NCBI RefSeq assembly: GCF_030518795.1 | Contig: NZ_CP130427.1 | Span: 3,596,001-3,660,000 of the forward strand | Direction: 5' to 3' | DNA length: 64,000 nt | From: Micromonospora sp. NBRC 110009 | Lineage (GTDB): Bacteria; Actinomycetota; Actinomycetes; Mycobacteriales; Micromonosporaceae | In this document: piece after piece, positions 32,821-45,056 of the stretch | How positions within the stretch are numbered: the first letter of the stretch is position 1 | How the letters are laid out: every line of letters starts with the position of its first letter | The notes under the pieces: model-generated | The model's database searches: none | Told to the model about the DNA's origin: nothing | What the model saw: the letters and a program-made list of their open reading frames with translations, nothing else | Translations under genes and position numbers: made by a program

Positions 32821-34956
32821 TCAGCCGACGATCTGGTCGGACGGTGGGGTGAACTGGCGGGTGGGCTTGCCCTTGAGCGCGTCGCGCAGGGTCGTCGCCA
32901 CCGCGTCGACGGGCACCTGGGACAACCCGTCACCCACCGCGTTGAACGGGTTGTCCGGGTCGGCGATGAAGCTCGCCGCGGCCAGCTCCGGGGTGTAGCC
33001 GACGAACCAGGCGGACCGGGTGCTGTCGGTGGTACCCGTCTTACCGGCGACCGGGCGGCCGACCGTGCCCCGGACGCTGTCGGCGGTCGACCAGCCGCCG
33101 CAGCCCCCCTTGGCCGGGCTGTCGCCGGTCGGGCAGCGGGCGGCGTCGGTGGCGGCCCGGGCGGCGTCCGCGCTGACCACCTGCCGGCAGCGCGGCTTGG
33201 CGACCTCCCGCTCCACCCCGCCGGCGGTGGTGTACATGGCCGGCGTGCCGTCCCGGTTGAGGATCGAGTTCACCGGGATGGCCTCGCAGTACCGGCCGTC
33301 GGCGGCCACCGTGGCGTACGCGTTCGCCATCTCCAGGGGAGTGGCGTCGGAGACGCCCAGGGTGAACGCGCCCCACTTGTTCGCCTTGTCCGGCGCGGCG
33401 TGCTCGCGGTCCACGTCGGTACGCCAGCGCAGCCCGAGCTGCTCGGCCAGGCGCACCCCCTTCTCCGCGCCGACCTTCTCCTCCAACTGCACGAAGAAGG
33501 TGTTCACCGACTTCCCGAAGCCGGACCACATGGTCTGCACGCCGGTCATCGCGCCGCTGGCGTTGACCGGGGCCCACCCGTCGTAGATGGCCGACTGGTA
33601 CTTGAACGGCGAGTTGATGGTGTCGGAGAGCTTGGTCCCGGAGTTGAGCGCGGCGAGCATCGTGAACATCTTGAACGTCGATCCGGCCTGGTATCCGGGG
33701 AGGGTGCCCCCGCCGAGCAGCGGCGCGACCGTGTTCGGATAGTTCGCCTTGACCTTCGGGCCGGCCTCCGGGTTGGAGCTGTTCGGGTTCTCGCTCAGGT
33801 CGAGCGAGTAGGTCCGGTTGACCGCCATGGCCTTGATCCGTCCGGTGCCCGGTTCGGCGACCACGATGCCGTTGGCGAATGGGCTGCCGGTGGCGTCCTT
33901 GGCACCCACGTTCTTCTCCGCCGCGTCCTGGATCTTCGGGTCGAGGGCGAGCACGATGCGGTAGCCACCGCGGCGCAGCTTGTCCATCCGTTCCAGCCGG
34001 TTGGCGCCGAACGCGGGCTGCGAGCTCCACCAGTTCTTCAGGTAGTCGCAGTAGAAGCCCCAGGTCGCCCGGTACTTCTCCAGCAGCGAGGCGCAGTCGT
34101 TCGGCGGGTTGGTGAGCTTGAGCCTGATCGGCTCGGCCTTGGCCTGTGCGACGGCGTCGGGCGACAGGTAGCCGAGGCGGGCCATGTTGTCGAGCACGTA
34201 GTTGCGCCGGCCGGTGGCGTCCTTCTGGTCGGAGGTGATCGGGTCGTACTCCGACGGGGACTTGACCAGGCCGGCGACGGTGGCCGCCTCGACCGGGGTG
34301 AGGGTGGCCGGGGTCTTGGAGAAGAAGATCTGCGCGGCCGCGTAGATCCCGTACGCCCGGTGGCCGAAGTAGGCCGAGTTGAGGTAGCGCTCGAGGATCT
34401 GCTCCTTGCTGAGGTGCTTCTCGATGTCCAGCGCCATCCGCATTTCCTTGACCTTGCGCAGGCTGGTCTGCTGGGTGGCCTCCTGGACCTCCTTCGGCGT
34501 CTTGGCGCTGTCCCGCAGGGCCATCCGGACGTACTGCATGGTCAGGGTCGAGGCGCCCTGGGAGACGCCGCCGGAGCGGGAGTTGGCCACGAAGGCGCGG
34601 GCCACGCCCTTCGGGTCGACGCCGTGGTGCTGGTAGAAGCGGTTGTCCTCGGCGGCGACGATCGCCTGCTGGACGTTCGGCGAGATGTCCTCGATCTTGG
34701 TGTACTGGCGGTATTCCTCGTAGAACATCGTCAGCACGGTCGTGCCGTCCGGCGCGTAGAGGTACGACGTCTCGGCGGGTAGCGCGGACTTCAGGATGTT
34801 CGTCTTCTGCTCCACGGCGTGCGCGGTGGCCTTGGCGCCGATGCCCGTGACGGCGGCCAGCGGGTAGAGCGCGGCGGCGACCACGATGCCGGCGATCAGT
34901 CCGGCGCGGAGGAGGGGAACGGCACGACCGGCGGAGGCGAGGGGTCGATTGCTCAC
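32821..34956 (-). CDS. Bifunctional penicillin-binding protein (class A)
   Basis: A 711-residue membrane protein that polymerises and cross-links peptidoglycan. After one transmembrane helix (residues 12-38) comes a GT51 transglycosylase domain: VAAEDNRFYQHHGVDPKGVA, GASTLTMQYVRMAL, RKVKEMRMALDIEKHLSKEQ and ILERYLNSAYFG. The transpeptidase domain carries the nucleophile motif AGSTFKMFT (SxxK), the SVN motif in FGKSVNTFFVQ and the KTG motif in VAGKTGTTDSTR. All catalytic residues are intact. The GTG start at 34956 follows an AT-richer region with a perfect palindrome. Confidence 0.95.
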   Translation of the reverse strand: MSNRPLASAGRAVPLLRAGLIAGIVVAAALYPLAAVTGIGAKATAHAVEQKTNILKSALPAETSYLYAPDGTTVLTMFYEEYRQYTKIEDISPNVQQAIVAAEDNRFYQHHGVDPKGVARAFVANSRSGGVSQGASTLTMQYVRMALRDSAKTPKEVQEATQQTSLRKVKEMRMALDIEKHLSKEQILERYLNSAYFGHRAYGIYAAAQIFFSKTPATLTPVEAATVAGLVKSPSEYDPITSDQKDATGRRNYVLDNMARLGYLSPDAVAQAKAEPIRLKLTNPPNDCASLLEKYRATWGFYCDYLKNWWSSQPAFGANRLERMDKLRRGGYRIVLALDPKIQDAAEKNVGAKDATGSPFANGIVVAEPGTGRIKAMAVNRTYSLDLSENPNSSNPEAGPKVKANYPNTVAPLLGGGTLPGYQAGSTFKMFTMLAALNSGTKLSDTINSPFKYQSAIYDGWAPVNASGAMTGVQTMWSGFGKSVNTFFVQLEEKVGAEKGVRLAEQLGLRWRTDVDREHAAPDKANKWGAFTLGVSDATPLEMANAYATVAADGRYCEAIPVNSILNRDGTPAMYTTAGGVEREVAKPRCRQVVSADAARAATDAARCPTGDSPAKGGCGGWSTADSVRGTVGRPVAGKTGTTDSTRSAWFVGYTPELAAASFIADPDNPFNAVGDGLSQVPVDAVATTLRDALKGKPTRQFTPPSDQIVG

Positions 34957-34971
34957 GTGGTCAAGCTATGA

Positions 34972-34990
34972 CATTTCCGATTCGGAAATG
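34972..34990. promoter_or_regulatory. 19-bp perfect palindrome upstream of the PBP gene
   Basis: CATTTCCGA-T-TCGGAAATG lies 16 bases before the GTG at 34956, in the only AT-rich patch nearby. It is a candidate operator for the PBP gene, and possibly for the divergent cobC gene. Confidence 0.5.
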
Positions 34991-35089
34991 AGAAGAATTC
35001 ATAAACGGGCGAGCGGGCGGAGCGGTGGTGACGCGCCCCACGCCGGGATCCGCTGTCCCGCGCGGCGGCTTCCCGGCAGGATCGCGGAC

Positions 35090-36175
35090 ATGCGTGCTCA
35101 GCTCACCGGGGTGCCGCCCGCCCCGCCCGACGAGCCCGACCTCGGCCACCACGGGGACGTCGAGGCCACGCCCGGTCTGGTCGACCTGGCGGTCAACGTC
35201 CGCCGCGCCCCCATGCCCGACTGGCTGGCCGACCCGCTGGTCGCCGCGCTGGCCGAGCTGGCCGCCTACCCGGATCCCGCCCCGGCCCGGGCCGCCGTCG
35301 CCGCCCGGCACGGGCGTCCCCCGGAGGAGGTACTCCTCACCGCCGGTGCGGCCGAGGGCTTCGTGCTGATCGCCCGGGCGTTGCGCGAGGCCCGCCGCCC
35401 GGTGGTGGTGCACCCGCAGTTCACCGAGCCGGAGGCCGCCCTGCGGGCCGCCGGCCACCGGGTCGAGCGCGTGCTGCTCGACCCGGCGGACGACTTCCGG
35501 CTCGACCCGGCCCGGGTGCCCGCCGACGCCGACCTGGTGATGGTCGGCAACCCGACCAACCCCACCTCCGTGCTGCACCCCGCCGAGGCGCTCGCCGCGC
35601 TGGCCCGCCCCGGCCGGGTGCTGGTGGTCGACGAGGCGTTCGCCGACACCACCCGCACCCCGGGCACGGAGGGCGAGCCGGAGTCCCTCGCCGCCCGGCG
35701 GGACCTGCCCGGCCTGGTGGTGGTCCGCAGCCTGACCAAGACCTGGGGGCTGGCCGGGCTGCGCGTCGGCTACCTGCTCGGTGAGGCGGCGCTGCTCGCC
35801 CGGTTCGCCGCGGCCCAGCCGCTCTGGGCGGTCTCCACCCCGGCGCTCGCCGCCGCGACCGCCTGCGCGTCCCCGGCCGCCGTCGCGGCCGAGCGCGCCA
35901 TCGCCGCCGGGCTCGCCGCCGACCGCGCGCACCTGGTGGCGCGCCTGTCCGGCCTGCCCGGCGTACGCGTCGCGGGCCGCCCGGCCAGCGCCTTCGTCCT
36001 GGTCCACCTGCCCGGCGCCGCAGCGGTGCGGGAGCGGCTGCGCGAGCGAGGCTGGGCGGTACGCCGGGGCGACACCTTCCCCGGGCTCGGCCCGGACTGG
36101 CTGCGGATCGCGGTACGCGATCCGGCGACGACCGACGCGTTCACCGGCGCGCTGGCGGAGATCCTGGAGGCATGA
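35090..36175 (+). CDS. cobC: CobC-like aminotransferase (threonine-phosphate decarboxylase type)
   Basis: A 361-residue class I/II PLP enzyme, shorter than most CobC. VVVHPQFTEPEAALRAAGHR lies in the region typical of the family. PLP contacts are seen in GNPTNPTSVLH and LVVDEAFADTTR, with the PLP lysine in VVRSLTKTWGLAGLRVGYLL. The Asn of LAVNVRR at the N-terminus replaces the usual LxxNxNP. In cobalamin synthesis it would supply (R)-1-amino-2-propanol phosphate to CobD. Co-transcribed with cobT (4-base overlap). Confidence 0.85.
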   Translation: MRAQLTGVPPAPPDEPDLGHHGDVEATPGLVDLAVNVRRAPMPDWLADPLVAALAELAAYPDPAPARAAVAARHGRPPEEVLLTAGAAEGFVLIARALREARRPVVVHPQFTEPEAALRAAGHRVERVLLDPADDFRLDPARVPADADLVMVGNPTNPTSVLHPAEALAALARPGRVLVVDEAFADTTRTPGTEGEPESLAARRDLPGLVVVRSLTKTWGLAGLRVGYLLGEAALLARFAAAQPLWAVSTPALAAATACASPAAVAAERAIAAGLAADRAHLVARLSGLPGVRVAGRPASAFVLVHLPGAAAVRERLRERGWAVRRGDTFPGLGPDWLRIAVRDPATTDAFTGALAEILEA

Positions 36176-37251
36176 TGTTGGAGTCCACCGTTGCGGCGAT
36201 CCGGCCGCTCGACGAGGCCGCGATGGCGGCGGCCCGTGACCTCCAGGGCCGGCTCACCAAGCCCGCCGGTTCGCTCGGCGCCCTGGAGCCCCTCTCGGTA
36301 CGCCTCGCCGGGCTGGCCGGGACCTGCCCGCCGCCGCTGCCCGAGCCGGCCGCGGTGGCGATCTTCGCCGGCGACCACGGCGTGCACGCCCAGGGCGTCA
36401 CCCCGTGGCCGCAGGAGGTCACCGCCCAGATGATCGGCAACTTCCTGGCCGGTGGCGCGGTCGTCAACGCGTTCGCCCGGCAGGCCGGCGCCACGGTCAC
36501 CGTGGTGGACGTCGGCGTGGCCACCCCGCTGCCGGTGGAGCCGCCGGCCGGCGCCGACCTGGCCGCGCCCCGTCTGATCCCCGCCAACGTCCGCGCCGGC
36601 ACCCGGGACCTGACCGTCACCGCCGCGCTCACCCGGGACGAGGCCCGCGCGGCCGTGGAGACCGGCATCCGGGTCGCCGGGGAGCTGATCGACGCCGGGG
36701 TGGCCATCCTGCTCACCGGCGACATGGGCATCGGCAACACCACCCCGGCCGCGGCGCTGGTCGCCGCGTTCACCGGCGCCGACCCGGCCGAGGTGACCGG
36801 GCGCGGCACCGGGGTGGACGACGAGACGTACGCCCACAAGGTCGCCGTGGTGCGGGCCGCGCTGGGCCGGCACGCCCCGGACCCGGCCGACCCGCTGGGC
36901 GTGCTGGCCGCCGTCGGCGGCCTGGAGCACGCCGCGCTGGCCGGGCTGATCCTCGGCGCCGCCGCCCGCCGGGTGCCGGTGCTGCTGGACGGCGTGATCG
37001 CGGTCAGCGCCGCGCTGGCCGCCGCCGCGTTCGCGCCGGACGCGGTCGGGGCGATGGTCGCCGGGCACCGGTCCGCCGAGCCGGGCGCCACGGCGGCGCT
37101 GCGCCACCTCGGCCTCGACCCGCTGGTCGACCTCGGGCTGCGCCTCGGCGAGGGGACCGGCGCGCTGCTGGCGTTGCCCGTCGTCACCGGCGCGGTCCGG
37201 GTGCTGCACGAGGTGGCCACCTTCGACTCGGCGGGTGTGGCGGAGAAGTGA
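36172..37251 (+). CDS. cobT: Nicotinate-nucleotide--dimethylbenzimidazole phosphoribosyltransferase CobT
   Basis: A 359-residue enzyme that makes alpha-ribazole phosphate for the lower ligand of cobalamin. Signature segments are LTKPAGSLGALEPLSVRLAG, VAIFAGDHGVHAQGVTPWPQ, LLTGDMGIGNTTPAAALVAA, VGGLEHAALAGLILGAAARR and VAGHRSAEPGA. The catalytic Glu usually near the C-terminus is in RLGEGTGA. It overlaps cobC upstream and the GTG of the next gene downstream, so the three form one translational unit. Confidence 0.95.
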   Translation: MMLESTVAAIRPLDEAAMAAARDLQGRLTKPAGSLGALEPLSVRLAGLAGTCPPPLPEPAAVAIFAGDHGVHAQGVTPWPQEVTAQMIGNFLAGGAVVNAFARQAGATVTVVDVGVATPLPVEPPAGADLAAPRLIPANVRAGTRDLTVTAALTRDEARAAVETGIRVAGELIDAGVAILLTGDMGIGNTTPAAALVAAFTGADPAEVTGRGTGVDDETYAHKVAVVRAALGRHAPDPADPLGVLAAVGGLEHAALAGLILGAAARRVPVLLDGVIAVSAALAAAAFAPDAVGAMVAGHRSAEPGATAALRHLGLDPLVDLGLRLGEGTGALLALPVVTGAVRVLHEVATFDSAGVAEK

Positions 37252-38489
37252 CCAGCCCCTACCCCCTCGGCCTGCGGCTTTCCGGCCGGCGGGTGGTCGT
37301 GGTGGGCGGGGGAGCGGTGGCCACCCGGCGGGTTCCCGCGCTGCTCGACGCCGGCGCGGACGTCCTGCTGGTGGCGCCGGAACTCACCCCGGCGCTGCGG
37401 GCGCACGTGGACGCCGGCCGGCTGCACTGGGCGGCCCGCCGGTTCCGCCCCGCCGACCTGGACGGCGCCTGGCTGGTCCAGGTGGCGGTGGACGATCCGG
37501 TCGCCGCCGCCGGGGTCAGCGCCGCCGCCGCCGAGCGCCGGATCTTCTGCGTACGCGCCGACGACCGGGCGGCGGCCACCGCGTGGACCCCGGCGGTGAC
37601 CCGCCACGGCCCGGTCACCGTGGCGGTGCTCGGCGGCGGCGACCCGCGCCGCGCGATGACCGTCCGCGACGCCGTCCGCGACCTCCTGGGTGCAAGGAAG
37701 GGCCCCCTCTTAACGCCTGCGGTAGAGGAGGGGTCCCCGGTTAACGCCGGCGGCCGGGTGGCGCTGGTCGGGGCGGGGCCGGGCGACCCGGAGCTGATCA
37801 CCCTGAAGGGCTGGCGGCTGCTCACCGATGCGGACGTGGTGGTCGCCGACCGACTGGTCCCCGGGCTGCTCCTCGACGAGCTGCGCCCGGACGTCGAGCT
37901 GGTCGACGCCTCGAAGATCCCGTACGGGCCGTCCCGGGCCCAGGAGGAGATCAACCGGATCCTGGTGGACCGGGCGCTGGCCGGGAAGACCGTGGTGCGG
38001 CTCAAGGGCGGCGACCCGTACGTCTTCGGCCGCGGCGGGGAGGAGTTGCTGGCCTGCGCCGAGGCGGGCGTGCCGGTGACCGTGGTGCCCGGGGTGACCA
38101 GCGCGGTCGCGGTTCCGGCGGTGGCCGGCGTGCCGGTCACCCACCGAGCGGTGGCGCACGAGTTCACCGTGGTCTCCGGGCACGTCGCGCCCGACTCGCC
38201 GGCCTCCCTGGTCCGCTGGGATGCCCTCGCCGGCCTGCGCGGCACCCTGGTGATCCTGATGGGCCTGAAGAACCTCGCCGCGATCGCCGCGACCCTGGTC
38301 GGGCACGGGAAGCCGGCGGAGACCCCGGTCGCCGTGGTGCAGGAGGGCACCACCGCCGGGCAGCGCACGCTGCGGTCGACGCTGGGTCAGGTGGCCGCCG
38401 ACGTGGCCGCCGCGGGCCTGCGCCCGCCGGCGGTGGTGGTGGTCGGCGACGTGGTGGACGCCCTCCTCGGCGGCCGGCCCGAGTCCTGA
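37248..38489 (+). CDS. cysG: CysG-type fusion: precorrin-2 dehydrogenase / uroporphyrinogen-III C-methyltransferase
   Basis: A 413-residue two-domain protein starting at GTG. Residues 1-150 form an NAD-binding precorrin-2 dehydrogenase domain (GRRVVVVGGGAVATRRVPAL, LLVAPELTPAL). Residues 165-413 form the SAM uroporphyrinogen-III methyltransferase (CobA) domain: VALVGAGPGDPELITLKGWR, VVVADRLV, VVRLKGGDPYVFGRGGEE, VVPGVTSAVAVPAVAGVPVT and LVILMGLKNLA. It makes precorrin-2 (cobalamin and siroheme branch point). The linker (GARKGPLLTPAVEEGSPVNA) is encoded by a dispersed genomic repeat inserted in frame. Overlaps cobT by 4 bases. Confidence 0.92.
   Translation: MTSPYPLGLRLSGRRVVVVGGGAVATRRVPALLDAGADVLLVAPELTPALRAHVDAGRLHWAARRFRPADLDGAWLVQVAVDDPVAAAGVSAAAAERRIFCVRADDRAAATAWTPAVTRHGPVTVAVLGGGDPRRAMTVRDAVRDLLGARKGPLLTPAVEEGSPVNAGGRVALVGAGPGDPELITLKGWRLLTDADVVVADRLVPGLLLDELRPDVELVDASKIPYGPSRAQEEINRILVDRALAGKTVVRLKGGDPYVFGRGGEELLACAEAGVPVTVVPGVTSAVAVPAVAGVPVTHRAVAHEFTVVSGHVAPDSPASLVRWDALAGLRGTLVILMGLKNLAAIAATLVGHGKPAETPVAVVQEGTTAGQRTLRSTLGQVAADVAAAGLRPPAVVVVGDVVDALLGGRPES
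37692..37748 (+). repeat. Dispersed repeat inside the CysG linker, copy A
   Basis: 57 bases beginning GCAAGGAAGGGCCCCCTCTT and ending GGGTCCCCGGTTAACGCC. They match 52261-52316 (minus strand) with one insertion and few substitutions. It is palindrome-like (GGGCCCC...GGGGTCCC; TTAAC twice). It lies between the two enzyme domains. Confidence 0.8.
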
Positions 38490-38551
38490 GCCGCCCGCCC
38501 CGACGACTGGGCGCAGACGGCGTCGGTCGGCCGTGCGGTGGGCATCGACGA

Positions 38552-38583
38552 CGGCGGCGGGAGACCGAGGTCTCCCGCCGCCG
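38552..38583. terminator. Hairpin terminator after cysG
   Basis: A 15-bp perfect stem (CGGCGGCGGGAGACC at 38552-38566, complement at 38569-38583) lies between the convergent cysG and otsB-GH15 genes. Confidence 0.8.
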
Positions 38584-38600
38584 CGTGCGCTCCGCTCAGG

Positions 38601-41197
38601 TCACTGCTTGAGCATGTTGTCCAAGATCAGGGCGCAGCGGACCAGGCCGAGGTGGCTGTAGGCCTGCGGGTGGTTGCCCAGGCCGCGCTCGGCGAGCGGG
38701 TCGTACTGCTCGGGGAGCAGGCCGGTCGGTCCCGCCGTGTCGATCATCTGGGCGAACAGCTCCTCCGCGTCGGTCCGCCGGCCGGTGCGCAGGTACGCCT
38801 CGATCAGCCAGGACGTGCAGATGTGGAAGCCGCCCTCCCGGCCGGGCAGGCCGTCGTCCCAGTGGTACCGGTAGACGACCGGGCCGCTGCGCAGGTCCGC
38901 CTCGATCTTCAGCACGGTCGACAGGAAGCGGGGGTCGTCGCCCGCCAGCAGGCCGGAGATGCCGATCCAGAGCGACGAGGCGTCCATCTCCTCGTACCCG
39001 TACGCGACGCTGTAGGCCTCGGCCTCCTCGTGCCAGCCGTGCTCCAGCACGTTGGCGGCGATCCGGTCGCGCAGCTCCACCCACTCCGGCCGGTCCTCGC
39101 CGCCGTGCTGGCGCACCACGTGCAGCGCCCGGTCCACGGTCATCCAGAGCATGACCTTCGAGAAGACGTGGTGCCGCGGCGGGAGGCGGGCCTCCCAGAT
39201 GCCGTGGTCGGGCTCGTGCCAGCGGCGGCGGACCGCCTCGACCATGTTCTCCAGCACCCGCCACTCGTCCTCGCGCACCGAGCCCCGGGCGTCGGCCACC
39301 GCGGCGATCAGGTCGGCCACCGGGCCGAAGACGTCGAGCTGGAGCTGGTGGTTGGCCAGGTTGCCGACCCGGACCGGCCGGGAGCCGGCGTAGCCGGGCA
39401 GGGTGTCGATGACCGCCTCGGCGCCCAGCTCGTACCCGTCGACGGTGTAGAGCGGGTGCAGCCGCTCCGGGTGCCCGCCGGTGCGCTCGATGACGCCGTC
39501 GATCCAGCGCAGCAGCCCTTCCGCCTCCTCGGTGGAGCCGAGGTCGACCAGGGCCCGGGCGGTCATCGCCGCGTCCCGCAGCCAGCAGTAGCGGTAGTCC
39601 CAGTTCCGCACGCCGCCCAGCTCCTCGGGGAGCGAGGTGGTCGCCGCGGCGAGGATCGAGCCGGTCGGCCCGTGGCAGAGCCCGCGCAGGGTGAGCGCGC
39701 TGCGGGCCACCAGGTCCCGGGCGGTGGCGGGCAGCCGCAGCGAGGCCACCCAGTCCTTCCAGGGCTGCTCGGCGGCGGCCTGCCGCTCGTGGATCGGCAC
39801 CCGGTGGTGTTCCACGCTGTGGGTGCCGAAGCGCAGCTCCAGCACCACCTGGCCGCCGGCGGCACGCAGGTCGACGACCGCCTTCGCGCTCTCGTTCACC
39901 CCGTCGCTGGTGACCTGCCACTCGACGCCGGGGGAGTAGAGCGCGACCGGCTCGTTGGAGCCGAGCACCAGCAGCCCGTCGTCCAGCGGCTGGAGCTGCA
40001 CCGCGACCTGGCCGAACTCGGGGCGCGGGGCGAACTCGATCCGGGCCCGGCCGGTGCCGCTGAGCACCCGGACCAGCGTGGAGTCGCCGGTGACGACCGC
40101 CGGGCCGTCGGGGGTGGTCTCCCGGGCGGGCAGGTCCAGCCAGTCGGTGACGGTCAGGCCGGACCAGCGGGTCTCCACCGTCATCGTGTTGCTGCGGTAG
40201 CGCTGGCCGAGGGGGATGCCGCCGCGCTCGGGGGCCACGCTGAAGTGCCCCGCCGGGCTGCCGCCGACCAGATCGGCGAAGATCGCGGCCGAGTCGGGCT
40301 TGGGGTGGCAGAGCCAGGTGATCTTGGCGTCCGGGGTGACCAGCGCGACGGTCCGCCCGTTGGCCAGCATCGAGTGCCGCTCGATCGGCACCGCCCGCTC
40401 GCCGAAGAGCCAGTGCCGCCGGGTCTCCAGCAGCAGGCCCAGCGCCCGGGCCGCCTCGATCGGCTCGGCCACCCGGTAGTCGGCCTGGGTGTCGCCGGGA
40501 CCGATCTTGATGCCGACGTCCGGCCCGTGCAGGTTGCCGAAGGCGTTCTCGTCGGTGACGTCGTCGCCGATGAAGAGCACCGCGCTCGCCGCGAGCTGGG
40601 TGCGGAGCTGGTCGACCGCGGTGCCCTTGTGGGTGGCCACCACCGACAGCTCAATGACCTCCTTGCCCTGGGTGACGGTGACGTCGTCCCAGGTGGCGGG
40701 GCCGCTGCGGACCGCGTCGACGGCGGACGCGGCGATCTGCGGGTCCAGCCCGCGGGTGTGCACGGCGACGCTGGCCGGCTTGCGCTCCAGGCGTACGCCC
40801 GGGTGGGCCGCGGCGATCTCGCGCAGCGCGTCCCGCAGCCGGGTCCGGGTCGCGATCAGCTCGGGGGAGAGCCGCTCGACGAAGCCGATGTCGAACTCGG
40901 AGCCGTGGCTGCCGACCAGGTGCACCTCGCTCGGCAGCCGGGAGAGCGCGGCCAGGTCGCGCAGCGCGCGGCCGGAGACCACCGCGACGGTGGTCTGCGG
41001 CAGCGAGGCCAGCGCGCGGATCGCGGCCACCGACTCGGGCAGCGGTACGGCCTTGCTCGGGTCCTCGACGATCGGGGCCAGGGTGCCGTCGTAGTCGCAG
41101 GCGACCAGGAGTTGCGGGACGCGGGCGATCCGGCCGATGGCAGCGCGCAGCTCGGGATCCATCACCCCGGCCTGCGGAGTGGCGGTGGCGGGGGAGT

Positions 41198-41201
<4 letters not shown>
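38601..41201 (-). CDS. otsB: Trehalose-6-phosphate phosphatase fused to a GH15 glycoside hydrolase
   Basis: An 866-residue two-domain protein starting at GTG 41201. Residues 20-260 are a HAD phosphatase of the OtsB type ([20 protein letters not shown] as motif [14 protein letters not shown], and [11 protein letters not shown] as motif IV). From about 280 to the end is a GH15 glucoamylase/trehalase-like (alpha/alpha)6 enzyme: [20 protein letters not shown] and [30 protein letters not shown]. Such GH15 proteins include actinobacterial trehalases. A trehalose-forming phosphatase on the same chain as a possible trehalase is striking. It overlaps the stop of otsA by 4 bases. Confidence 0.9.
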
Positions 41202-42598
<1,397 letters not shown>

Positions 42599-42915
42599 GA
42601 TCGGCCACCTCCGGGTGCTGACGGGTCCACCGCGCTGAGCGTACTGAGCGTAGCTGCGGCGTCTGTTCCCCCGTGCCTGAGTTCCCTACCCGTCCCAGAA
42701 CCACCGAACCCCCAATCGTGATCTTGTCGACATCGGGCCGGTCGCGGCGCGCGTACCGCCCCCGGCGGGGTGATGTGGGCGGAGCGGGCCGTACCTGTCA
42801 GGATTGACGATGGCGTGCGCGTGGCCGGCCCCCGGCCGGCGGCGGCGGGCGGAAGTCGCCGCCCGCGCCCGCGCCCCGAAGCTCGCGATCGCAACCGACG
42901 GAGGTAGCCCGCACC
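42599..42915. other. 317-bp divergent intergenic region (otsA/ettA)
   Basis: It should hold the promoters of otsA (minus) and ettA (plus). The only repeat seen is a tandem 9-base word, CTGAGCGTA twice at 42635-42652. Short frames here lack coding character. Confidence 0.4.
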
Positions 42916-44584
<1,669 letters not shown>

Positions 44585-44592
<8 letters not shown>

Positions 44593-45028
44593 CCGGTTCG
44601 TCTACCACTGCACGCTGCGCTGGTCCGACCTGGACGCGTACGGCCACGTCAACAACTCGCGCTTCCTCACGCTCTACGAGGAGGCGCGGGTGGCCATGAT
44701 GTTCGCCGGCGGCCGGGCGTGGGGGGTGGGCTCGTTCGCCGACGGGGTCGTCATCCGTCGGCACGAGGTCGACTACCTGCGCCCGGTCGACTACGCGCTG
44801 GGTCGGGCCACCGCGGAGGTGGCCCCGACGGTCCGGATCGAGCTCTGGGTGGAGGAGATCCGCGCCGCCTGGTTCAGCGTCGCCTACGAGCTGTACGACG
44901 GCGACGTGCTGGCCAGCCGGGCCCGCTCGGTGCTGGTCCCGTTCGACCTGGCCGCGCAGCGGCCGCGCCGGATCTCCCCGGAGGAGCGGGCCTTCCTGCT
45001 CCGGTACGCCCCCGGGGTGGCCCCGTGA
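44585..45028 (+). CDS. Acyl-CoA thioesterase (4HBT family)
   Basis: A 147-residue hot-dog fold protein. WSDLDAYGHVNNSRFLTLYE followed by EARVAMMF is the classical 4-hydroxybenzoyl-CoA-thioesterase motif with the catalytic Asp, and RRHEVDYLRPVDYAL follows. The end is FLLRYAPGVAP. It probably hydrolyses a medium or long acyl-CoA. The start overlaps the end of ettA, an association also present around the ettA-like gene of mycobacteria as I recall it. The stop lies 28 bases before the next gene. Confidence 0.88.
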
Positions 45029-45056
45029 GCGCGCGATCGCGCACCGAGGAAGTCCG

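Noticed and set aside
34957-35089. Cobalamin riboswitch before cobC-cobT-cysG
   Set aside because: No B12-box-like sequence is present; the only structured feature is the AT-rich palindrome nearer the PBP gene.
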